From CATQGW01 sp965242565 (lineage in GTDB: Bacteria; Chloroflexota; Dehalococcoidia; Bin125), in assembly GCA_965242565.1 (NCBI GenBank), contig OZ251457.1, forward strand, positions 62,001 to 126,000: a DNA stretch of 64,000 bases. Direction: 5' to 3'. The notes under the pieces are model-generated. The model did not search any database and had not been told where the DNA came from. It was given only the letters and a program-made list of their open reading frames with translations. Positions 56,031 to 64,000 of this stretch are shown here, piece by piece (the stretch's first letter is position 1; each line of letters begins with the position of its first letter). The translations under genes were made by a program, and so were the position numbers.

Positions 56031-56107
56031 ATGCCGCGCTCCCCGCCTGCCGCTGGTGATACCCTCGCCGCGACCCGCCAGACGCGCGGCCGCGGGGAGA
56101 CGCAGCC

Positions 56108-56854
56108 ATGGCCGGACATTCCAAGTGGGCGCAGATCAAGCGCAAGAAGGGCGTTACCGACGCCAAGCGCGGGCAGCTCTTCACCAAGCTGGGACGCGAG
56201 CTCGCCGTCGCTACGCGGCAGGGCGGACCCAACCCCGATGAGAACCCCGCTCTGCGGCTGGCGATCGAGCGCGCCCGCCAGAACAACATGCCCAAGGACA
56301 ACATCCAGCGCGCCATCGAGCGCGCCGCCAACGCCGCCGACGCCGATCAGCTGGAAGAGGTCCGCTACGAGGCCTACGGCCCCGGCGGCGCGGCGCTGCT
56401 GATCGACTCGCTCACTGACAACCGCAACCGCACCGTCGCCGAAGTCCGCCACACGCTCACCCGCGCCGGCGCGAATATGGCCGAGTCGGGCGCGGTGGCC
56501 TGGATTTTCGAGCAGAAAGGCGTGATCGGCGTCGACCTCGAGGGTGGCGTCGACGCCGACGAGGTCGCGCTCGCCGCTATCGACGGCGGCGCGGAAGATG
56601 TCGCCGTCGAACCTGATTTGGTTGAGGTGATCACCGCGCCCGGTGATCTGGAGCAGGCGCGAACCTCCGTCGAGCAAGCCGGCGTCGCCGTCGCTTCCGC
56701 CGAAGTCGTAATGCGGCCCAACAACACCGTCGAAATCGAAGGTTCGCAGGCCCGCTCACTGCTACGCCTGATCGAATCGCTCGAAGAGCTCGACGATGTG
56801 CAGCGCGTCTTCACCAACGCCGACATCCCCGACGCCGTCCTGGCAGAGGCCTGA
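56108..56854 (+). CDS. yebC: YebC/PmpR family protein
   Basis: This 248-residue cytoplasmic protein is of a family annotated as transcriptional regulator and more recently tied to ribosome rescue at proline-rich stretches. It begins MAGHSKWAQIKRKKGVTDAKRGQLFTKL, the family hallmark. GGPNPDENPALRLAIERARQNNMPKDNI, RYEAYGPGGAALLI and NRTVAEVRHTL follow. A GGGGAG site precedes the ATG and a TACCCT hexamer lies about 50 bp upstream. It stands directly before ruvC, a very common bacterial arrangement. Confidence 0.95.
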   Translation: MAGHSKWAQIKRKKGVTDAKRGQLFTKLGRELAVATRQGGPNPDENPALRLAIERARQNNMPKDNIQRAIERAANAADADQLEEVRYEAYGPGGAALLIDSLTDNRNRTVAEVRHTLTRAGANMAESGAVAWIFEQKGVIGVDLEGGVDADEVALAAIDGGAEDVAVEPDLVEVITAPGDLEQARTSVEQAGVAVASAEVVMRPNNTVEIEGSQARSLLRLIESLEELDDVQRVFTNADIPDAVLAEA

Positions 56855-56857
56855 GCG

Positions 56858-57373
56858 ATGGCTGTGGCGGGCGGCGTGCTCGGGGTGGACCCCGGACTCC
56901 GCGCCACCGGCTGGGGCATAATCGCCATCGCGCCCGACGGCGCAGCCCAGCTCGCCTGGGGCGTCGTTCGCCCCACCGCCGAGTCGTTGGCCGAGCGACT
57001 CGTGCAAATCCAGGACGGCATCGCCGAGGTGATCGAACGCCACTGCCCCGCCTCGGCCGCCGTCGAGCGCCCCTTCGTCCGCCATAACATCCGCACCGCC
57101 GTCGCGCTCGGCCAGGCCCAGGCCGCCGCAATGATGGCCGCCAGCCGAGCTGGTCTCGATGTCGCCGAGTATCCGCCCCGCGCCGTGCGCGAAGCCGTCG
57201 CCGGCGACGGCGCAGCCGACAAGCGCGCCGTCGCCGACGCGCTCGTGGCTCGCCTCCAGCTGGGCGAACTGAAGGCGTCCTCCGACGCCGCCGACGCCCT
57301 CGCCGTCGCCTACTGCCACGCGCTGATGTCCGAGCCGTTCGCCGCCGCCGACTTGGGCCTGGCCGCCCGATGA
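56858..57373 (+). CDS. ruvC: Holliday junction resolvase RuvC
   Basis: RuvC cuts four-way DNA junctions during recombination. The 171-residue protein has LGVDPGLRATGWGII with the first Asp, VERPFV (Glu), and the C-terminal DAADALAVAYCHA Asp pair. The QAQAAAMMAASRAGLDVAEYPPRAVREAV helix and loop match the family. It lies 3 nt after yebC and overlaps ruvA by 4 nt. Confidence 0.95.
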   Translation: MAVAGGVLGVDPGLRATGWGIIAIAPDGAAQLAWGVVRPTAESLAERLVQIQDGIAEVIERHCPASAAVERPFVRHNIRTAVALGQAQAAAMMAASRAGLDVAEYPPRAVREAVAGDGAADKRAVADALVARLQLGELKASSDAADALAVAYCHALMSEPFAAADLGLAAR

Positions 57374-58008
57374 TCTCCCGCGTCCGTGGCAAGGCCGTCG
57401 CTTGGCACGACGACGCGCAAAGCGTCGAGGTTGAAATCTTGCCAGGCCTCGTCTACGAGGTGCGCTTGCCCACCGCCTGCTGGCGCGCGCTCGAAGCCGA
57501 GCGCCCCGAAGAGGTCTCGCTCTACACGCACTACCACGTGCCAGACCGCGCCCCGATCCCCGTTTTGATCGGCTTCCAGCGCCCGGCCGAGCGCGACTTC
57601 TTCCGCAAGCTGATCACCGTCTCCAACATGGGCGTCACCAAGTCGCAGCGCGCGCTGGCCGCCTCCGTCTCGACGATCGCCCACTGGATCGAGGCCGAGG
57701 ACCGCCGCTCGCTCAGCGGGTTGCCCGGCATCGGCCCTCGGCAGGCGGACAAGATCATCGCCGAGCTGCGCGGCAAAGTCGTTGAGGAGATGCATCTGCG
57801 CGACGAAGGCTACGACGGCGCGCCGCCGCCGCCGGCCCGCGAAATGGAGCGCATCGTCGCCGACGCCGTCGCCGCGCTCACCGGCCTCGGCTACACCCGC
57901 CGCGAAGCCGAGCAGTGGGTCGCCTCCGCCGACCTCAGCGGCGAGGAAGAGCCGATCACCACCGAAACCCTGCTCCGCGTCATCCTCCGCTCCCTCGCCG
58001 ACGCCTGA
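57370..58008 (+). CDS. ruvA: Holliday junction branch migration protein RuvA
   Basis: RuvA binds the junction and loads the RuvB motor. The 212-residue protein has an N-terminal OB fold (MISRVRGKAVAW). Two helix-hairpin-helix motifs follow (LITVSNMGVTKSQRALAA and LSGLPGIGPRQADKIIAEL), with a C-terminal domain III (AVAALTGLGYTRREAEQWV) that contacts RuvB. The first HhH is less regular than usual. ruvB does not follow, so it must lie elsewhere. Confidence 0.95.
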   Translation: MISRVRGKAVAWHDDAQSVEVEILPGLVYEVRLPTACWRALEAERPEEVSLYTHYHVPDRAPIPVLIGFQRPAERDFFRKLITVSNMGVTKSQRALAASVSTIAHWIEAEDRRSLSGLPGIGPRQADKIIAELRGKVVEEMHLRDEGYDGAPPPPAREMERIVADAVAALTGLGYTRREAEQWVASADLSGEEEPITTETLLRVILRSLADA

Positions 58009-58059
58009 CCTGCTCTGTCGCCCGCCCTATCCTGACTTCAGGCGAGAGGAGCCGACGCG

Positions 58060-58347
58060 ATGGCGCTGCTCGACAAACTCCGGTTCCACAACATCCTGAC
58101 CGTCGCCGGGCTGCCGGAGGCGCCCTCGATCGAGTTCGCCGAGGCGCTGGACGAGACTTTTGATGAGCACATCTCGCCGCTGGCGACCCGGAACGAAATG
58201 CAGCAGGCCATCGCCAACGCCGTCCTGGAGATCAAGCGGGACGCCGCCGAGCGCGAGGCGCGCATGGTGCGCACGATCTTCACCGCGTCTGCGATCATCA
58301 TCGCGGCGATGGCGCTCGCCGCCGGGATCATCATCGCCTTCACCTGA
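58060..58347 (+). CDS. small tail-anchored coiled-coil protein
   Basis: This 95-residue protein has unknown function. Residues ~28-70 form a charged helix (EALDETFDEHISPLATRNEM, then LEIKRDAAEREARMVRT). A single C-terminal membrane segment, IFTASAIIIAAMALAAGIII, follows. The layout resembles DUF1640/CCDC90-like tail-anchored proteins, but similarity cannot be confirmed by reading. TATCCT (58028-58033) and GAGAGGAG precede the ATG. Confidence 0.65.
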   Translation: MALLDKLRFHNILTVAGLPEAPSIEFAEALDETFDEHISPLATRNEMQQAIANAVLEIKRDAAEREARMVRTIFTASAIIIAAMALAAGIIIAFT

Positions 58348-58416
58348 TCGCATCCGGCTCCGCGCAGCGCCGGCGCAGCTCGCGCGGTAATCTGGTCCGA
58401 CTGAGGATGCGCAACC

Positions 58417-60492
<2,076 letters not shown>

Positions 60493-60540
60493 GGTGTTTC
60501 ACAATTCCGTCTCCTGCGCCGCTCCTCCGTCTCCCCTCCC

Positions 60541-60583
60541 CCACTCCGTCATACCCGTGCTTGCCGCGGGTATGACGGAGTGG
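60541..60583. terminator. 17-bp hairpin between uvrB and cyclase genes
   Basis: CCACTCCGTCATACCCG (60541-60557) pairs perfectly with 60567-60583 around a 9-nt loop. The core CGTCATACCCG is a variant of CGTCATTCCCG with both arms changed (T to A paired with A to T), so the structure is conserved rather than the sequence. It sits between converging genes and is followed by two more GGCGGGAATG-type units. Confidence 0.7.
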
Positions 60584-60662
60584 AGAGAGGCGCGGGAATG
60601 GCGGAGGCGGGGGCGGGAATGATGGAGGTGTGGATACGTCCTCACTTCGGCGCGTGGGGGGG

Positions 60663-61478
60663 TTAGCGGACGGCGGCGAGGACGGGGTCGAAGGGGTCGA
60701 ATGTTTCGTCGTCGTTGGGGGCGTCGGGCGTGGGCTGGTCGGCGCTGGCTTCGGCGCGGAGGAAGTCGCCCCAGTTGAGCCGCCAGATCCGCTCGCGGCG
60801 GTCGAGCCCGCGGATGCGGCGCGCGCCGAGGTCGACCCAGAATTCGTCGGGCACATGGCGCTCGATTTCCTCGACGAAGTCGGAGGAAGCGAGGATCATG
60901 CCGCCGTCGCCCTTAGAGAGGATGCGGCTGGCCTTGTTCACGGTGCGGCCGAGGATGTCGCCGCCCGGGCGGAGGATCACGTCGCCGACATGGATGCCCA
61001 TGCGCACGCGGACGGGCCAGGCGGCGCCGCGGTGGGCGGCGCGCAAGGTGACGCGCGCCTGGATGCGAGCGGCGCAGCGCAGCGAGTCGAGCGCATCGGC
61101 GAAGACGATCAGGAAGCCGTCGCCGGTCAGCTTCACCTCGAAGCCGCGGTGGCGGTGCAGCTCCTCGCGCACGATGTCGTTGTGCTCGTCGATGATCGCT
61201 TCCCAGATTGCGTCGCCGAGCCGGTCGGTCAGCTGGGTCGAGTCCTCGATGTCGGTGAACACGACGGAGAGCGCTTCGCCGTGTGGGGGCAGCAGGGCGG
61301 CGGTCAGGGCGCGCCCACAGTTGGGGCAGAAGGAGGAGTTGGGCGGGGCGGTTTCGCCGCAGAACGCGCAGCGGCGATCCGCGCCGGCGCGGCCTTCGCC
61401 GCCCAGCCACGAGGGCGGGGCGTCGGCGGCCGGCGGCGCGCCGCCCTCTCGCCGTTCGGGGATGGGGTCCATCACCAC
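60663..61478 (-). CDS. class III adenylate/guanylate cyclase with zinc ribbon
   Basis: This 271-residue protein probably makes a cyclic nucleotide. An N-terminal zinc ribbon (CAFCGETA, then FCPNCGRAL) is followed by one cyclase homology domain. VVFTDIEDST holds the first metal-binding Asp, KLTGDGFLIVF the second, and GRTVNKASRIL the transition-state Asn and Arg, so catalysis looks possible. No membrane or sensor domain is attached; the zinc ribbon may mediate binding. A C-terminal acidic tail follows. GTG 61478 has AGGAG upstream; ATG 61472 is an alternative. Confidence 0.85.
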   Translation of the reverse strand: MVMDPIPERREGGAPPAADAPPSWLGGEGRAGADRRCAFCGETAPPNSSFCPNCGRALTAALLPPHGEALSVVFTDIEDSTQLTDRLGDAIWEAIIDEHNDIVREELHRHRGFEVKLTGDGFLIVFADALDSLRCAARIQARVTLRAAHRGAAWPVRVRMGIHVGDVILRPGGDILGRTVNKASRILSKGDGGMILASSDFVEEIERHVPDEFWVDLGARRIRGLDRRERIWRLNWGDFLRAEASADQPTPDAPNDDETFDPFDPVLAAVR

Positions 61479-61717
61479 CGGGTTCGTCTCCTGCGTTGCA
61501 CGCCGCGCTCGCTCACGCGCCGGCCCGACATAAGTTCACCCACCGCCGGCGCGATGGGTGAGCAGCGGCGGCGCACGGTGAAACACTCGCTCACCACCCA
61601 CGGGCGGGCCCCGATCCGACAACGGACGCATGCACGATTCGGCGACGCATAGCTGCGACGGTACCAATCGGGCGGGCGGATCGTCAAAGTGGTGCTGGGG
61701 CGGCGCTGGGGCGGCGC

Positions 61718-62545
61718 TCAGGTGTCGCGCAGCGAGACCTCGCCGGCCGTGACGGTATGCCGCCGGCCGGCGGCATCGCGCACGACAAGCGCTCCGTCGA
61801 AGGTCGCGTCTTCGGCGATTCCTTCAACGATCGGATCGCCGTTCGGCGCAAGGATGCGCACTCGGCGGCCCAGCGTATCCAGCCGCGATCGCCAGGCCTC
61901 GAACACTTCGTGCGCGTCGTCGTGCGGGGCGGCGCGCTCGTAGGCCCGCTCGAACGCATTGAGCAGTGCGGCCAGCACCGCCTCGCGCGAGAGTTCGCGG
62001 CCCAGCTCGAGCATCAGGCTGGTCGCGGGCCGATCGATCTGCGCCGCGTGGGGCGCCGGATCGAAGTTGACGTTGACGCCGATGCCGACCAGCGCCCAGG
62101 CCGGACCGTCGGCGCGCCATTCGCCCTCGATCAGAATGCCGCCGAACTTGCGCCGCCCGAGCTCGACATCGTTGGGCCACTTGATGCGCGGCGAGAGGCC
62201 GGCTGTTTCTTCCACGGCCTGCGCTACTGCGACCGGCGTCACGATGCTCAACCGCTTCATCTGCTCCGCGCCGGGGCGCAGCACCAGGGTGGTGAGGATG
62301 TTCCGCCCCGCCTCCGACACCCACGAGCGCCCCTTTGTGCCCCGCCCGGCCGTCTGCTCGTCGGCGACTACCACCGTCCCGTGTTCACAGCCCTGCTCGG
62401 CCAGCCGACGCGCGTCGACCATCGTCGAATTGGTCACCCGCAGGTAGCGTAAGTCGCGGCCAATTGCGCGCGTGGTGAGCGCGGCGGCGACATCGTGAAC
62501 GCGGAGGCGGCGCGTGGGCGGCAGCGGGGCGGGTTCGTCGGCCAT
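61718..62545 (-). CDS. birA: biotin--[acetyl-CoA-carboxylase] ligase
   Basis: BirA attaches biotin to carboxyl carrier proteins. The 275-residue protein has the biotinoyl-AMP motif as GRGTKGRSW (more usually GRGRxGR). KWPNDV and KFGGILIEGE with the catalytic Lys follow, then VGIGVNVN, and the C-terminal SH3-like domain GRRVRILAPNGDPIVEGIAEDA. It has no N-terminal DNA-binding domain, so it should not repress biotin genes itself. ATG 62545 is preceded in frame by GTG 62548. A leader with a mini-ORF and two hairpins lies directly upstream. Confidence 0.93.
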   Translation of the reverse strand: MADEPAPLPPTRRLRVHDVAAALTTRAIGRDLRYLRVTNSTMVDARRLAEQGCEHGTVVVADEQTAGRGTKGRSWVSEAGRNILTTLVLRPGAEQMKRLSIVTPVAVAQAVEETAGLSPRIKWPNDVELGRRKFGGILIEGEWRADGPAWALVGIGVNVNFDPAPHAAQIDRPATSLMLELGRELSREAVLAALLNAFERAYERAAPHDDAHEVFEAWRSRLDTLGRRVRILAPNGDPIVEGIAEDATFDGALVVRDAAGRRHTVTAGEVSLRDT

Positions 62546-62567
62546 CACGGAATCTCGCAGAACGCGA

Positions 62568-62597
62568 ACGACCCCGAGGTGAGCGCCTCGGGGTCGT
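62568..62597 (-). terminator. terminator-like hairpin in the birA leader
   Basis: ACGACCCCGAGG and CCTCGGGGTCGT form a perfect 12-bp stem around a 6-nt loop, 23 nt before birA. The following T-tract is weak (TCGCGTTCTG on the minus strand). The apical 14 nt (62576-62589) are the exact reverse complement of the apical 14 nt of the upstream hairpin. Confidence 0.65.
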
Positions 62598-62633
62598 CCT
62601 GCTTCTGCCCAGTCGGTCGGGCGAATGTTGCGC

Positions 62634-62699
62634 TTAGGAGGCGCTCACCTCCACTGCGCTTCGTTCCGGTCCGCTGGGCGAAAGTTGACTATGTCCCAA
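62634..62699 (-). CDS. 21-residue leader peptide candidate upstream of birA
   Basis: A TTG at 62699 lies 9 nt after a perfect AAGGAGG. It opens a frame of 21 codons, LGHSQLSPSGP then ERSAVEVSAS, ending in TAA at 62634-62636. Six of 21 residues are Ser. The last codons and the stop run into hairpin 62637-62652. A competing ATG at 62706 gives only five residues (MHVGT), with the Shine-Dalgarno site too close. The position and structure fit an attenuator leader; it is not a proven gene. Confidence 0.4.
   Translation of the reverse strand: MGHSQLSPSGPERSAVEVSAS
62637..62652 (-). promoter_or_regulatory. first hairpin of the birA leader (possible anti-terminator arm)
   Basis: GGAGG-loop-CCTCC forms a 5-bp stem. 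The segment GAGGCGCTCACCTC (62638-62651, plus strand) is the exact reverse complement of 62576-62589, so it could instead pair with the terminator hairpin over 14 bp. Confidence 0.5.
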
Positions 62700-62726
62700 C
62701 GTGCATCACCTCCTTTCCTGCCCCAC

Positions 62727-62756
62727 AGTCTAGCAGAACTCGAAAGAGGCGTGCAA
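62727..62756 (-). promoter_or_regulatory. promoter of the birA leader
   Basis: On the minus strand TTGCAC (62756-62751) and TAGACT (62732-62727) are 18 nt apart. A start near 62720 gives a leader of about 175 nt before birA, containing the strong AAGGAGG site (62709-62715) and both hairpins. Confidence 0.6.
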
Positions 62757-62827
62757 AGGGAGGTGTGTGGGAGATGTGCGGGATGTGTGCGCAACCCAGC
62801 CGCGTCAGCCGTCGGCCGTCGCCCTCG

Positions 62828-64000
62828 TCACGTCGCGCACACCTCGCGCACCGCGTCTTCGACGATGGAGAGGATGTCGTCAACCTGCGCTTCTGTGGCG
62901 ACGAGCGGCGGAGCGAGCAGGTAGGCATCCCCCCGCACCCGCGAGATCAGCCCGCGCGACTGGCAGGCCTTGAGCAGCTTCGCCCCCATCCCCGCCTCCA
63001 GCGGGAACGGCGTATCCGTCTCCGGATCCTCCAGCAGGTCGAAACCGCACATAAAGCCCAAGCCGCGCACGTTGCCCACATGCGGGTGCTCCGTGAGCCG
63101 CTGGAGACCGCTCAGCAGCTGCGCGCCGCGCGCCGCCGCGTTCTCCACCAGCCGCTCGTCCTCGAAGATCTGCAAGTTGCGCAGCCCTACCGCCGCCGCC
63201 GTTGCGTGCCCGGAGTTGGTGTAGGCGTGCATGAACTTCTGCCCGCCCTCGTCCCCCGTGATCACGTCATGCACCTTCTTCGAGAAGATCGCCGCCCCCA
63301 TCGGCACGTAGCCGCTGGTGATCGCCTTGGCGATCGACATCATGTCCGGCTGCACATCGAAATGCTCCAGCGCGAACCACTTGCCGGTCCGCCCGAAGCC
63401 GGTGATCACCTCGTCGGCGATCAGCAGGATGTCGTAGCGATCGCAGACCTCCCGCAGCCGCGGGAAATAGTCGGCCGGCGGCGGATAGACCCCGCCCGCG
63501 CCCTGCACCGGCTCCGCGATCACCGCCGCGACGGTGTCGGGTCCCTCTCGTTCGATCGTCGCCACGATGTTGTCGATCTGCACGTTCCCCGCGTCGATTC
63601 GCCCGCCGCCCGAGGGCGACGCGTCGGGCGTGTCGGCGTTGATGATGTTCGACACCTTCGGCCCGAAGTTGCCGTGGAAGACTTTCATCCCCGTCGCCGC
63701 CGTCGTGGCGATCGTGTTGCCGTGGTAGGCCTCGACGCGCGAGATGATCTTGTGCTTCTCCGGCTTTCCCAGCCGGCTCCAGTAGAACCGCGCCGCCTTG
63801 AAGTTGGTCTCGTTCGATTCCGAGCCGGAGTTGGTGAAATAGAGGGCCTGCATGTTCGGGTAGGCCAGCCCGACCACCTTCTTGGCCAGCCGAATCGCCG
63901 GCTCGTTGCTGTAGCCCTCGTAGGAGTTGTTGAACGCCAGCGTCGACATCTGCTGCGCCGCGGCTTCGCCCAGTTCCGCCCGCCCGTGTCCCACCGCCAC
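62828..64000 (-). CDS. class III aminotransferase (partial, 5' end outside window)
   Basis: At least 390 residues of a PLP-dependent, omega-type aminotransferase are encoded; the N-terminus lies beyond position 64000. YFTNSGSESNETNFKAAR binds the cofactor phosphate. EAYHGNTIATTAATG follows, and LLIADEVITGFGRTG holds the Asp that contacts the pyridine nitrogen. SIAKAITSGYVPMGA carries the Schiff-base Lys. C-terminal VRGLGFMCGFDLL and a substrate-recognition region follow. Similar enzymes act on beta-alanine/pyruvate, putrescine or other amines; the substrate cannot be fixed here. It ends about 70 bp before the birA leader promoter. Confidence 0.9.
   Translation of the reverse strand: MAVGHGRAELGEAAAQQMSTLAFNNSYEGYSNEPAIRLAKKVVGLAYPNMQALYFTNSGSESNETNFKAARFYWSRLGKPEKHKIISRVEAYHGNTIATTAATGMKVFHGNFGPKVSNIINADTPDASPSGGGRIDAGNVQIDNIVATIEREGPDTVAAVIAEPVQGAGGVYPPPADYFPRLREVCDRYDILLIADEVITGFGRTGKWFALEHFDVQPDMMSIAKAITSGYVPMGAAIFSKKVHDVITGDEGGQKFMHAYTNSGHATAAAVGLRNLQIFEDERLVENAAARGAQLLSGLQRLTEHPHVGNVRGLGFMCGFDLLEDPETDTPFPLEAGMGAKLLKACQSRGLISRVRGDAYLLAPPLVATEAQVDDILSIVEDAVREVCAT

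Noticed and set aside
62705..62716. ATCACCTCCTTT on the plus strand, identical to the 3' end of 16S rRNA.
   Set aside because: No 16S sequence lies upstream. On the minus strand it is a perfect Shine-Dalgarno site belonging to the birA leader.
62568..62720. T-box or known riboswitch before birA.
   Set aside because: No T-box sequence or known aptamer core was recognised; only the mini-ORF and paired hairpins are visible.

Overview
The window is 64 kb of very GC-rich bacterial chromosome. It carries core genes packed in short operons, mostly joined by 4-nt start/stop overlaps. The gene set points to a rod-shaped bacterium, most likely a Chloroflexota (Dehalococcoidia-like) lineage: the mreBCD-mrdA-rodA elongation cluster, the rplU-rpmA-rpmE-DUF1385 operon, ClpC with a UVR segment, a membrane pyrophosphatase, and very large secreted RCC1-like and Ig-like proteins. 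This taxonomic placement is inference; the window has no 16S gene. No prophage, integrase, transposase or CRISPR array was seen.

Layout. 1-400: tRNA-Ala(UGC) and a 5S rRNA, each with its own promoter, then a terminator. 0.6-5.5 kb: rpsA and clpC, separated by repeats. 5.8-11.5 kb (minus): rodA, mrdA, mreD, mreC and mreB. 11.7-12.5 kb: a DUF2442/DUF4160 cluster. 12.5-17.3 kb: ligA divergent from hisH-hisA-hisF-hisI. 17.4-18.5 kb: tandem Uma2 genes. 18.5-22.7 kb (minus): a DUF1385 protein, the L31, L27 and L21 genes, and ftsH. 22.7-23.6 kb: minisatellites. 23.6-29.2 kb: rnhB, yraN, two fmdB-type genes, a duplicated small-protein/retropepsin cassette and hppA. 29.5-34.5 kb: a heterodimeric ABC exporter-type pair and glycyl-tRNA synthetase. 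34.6-42.7 kb: ferredoxin, uvrA, polA, a DUF6159-like membrane protein and mutM. 43.2-46.6 kb (minus): a 1132-residue secreted protein. 47.2-53.6 kb: an unknown Zn-motif protein, an SDR, a 21-repeat RCC1-like protein, a nitrilase and a P1 peptidase. 53.7-58.3 kb: an AlbA/HATPase/HTH regulator, surE, yebC, ruvC, ruvA and a small coiled-coil protein. 58.4-64 kb: uvrB, a zinc-ribbon cyclase, birA with a structured leader, and a class III aminotransferase cut by the window edge.

DNA repair and recombination genes are over-represented (ligA, rnhB, uvrA, polA, mutM, ruvC, ruvA, uvrB). The other main themes are cell-wall elongation, proteolysis (clpC, ftsH) and translation.

The strongest non-routine signals are as follows. 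A 15-G homopolymer lies just inside the large secreted-protein gene, and that gene sits between two 148-bp elements in inverted orientation; this looks like a phase-variable surface locus. A leader with a mini-ORF and two mutually complementary hairpins precedes birA, with the architecture of an attenuator. A small-protein/retropepsin two-gene module is duplicated in tandem. A 90-bp-period repeat lies upstream of both clpC and ftsH in the same orientation relative to each gene. CTCTCAC operator-like motifs surround an HTH regulator and reach the surE promoter. Many genes have a -10 hexamer 6-9 nt before the start codon, which implies leaderless mRNAs.
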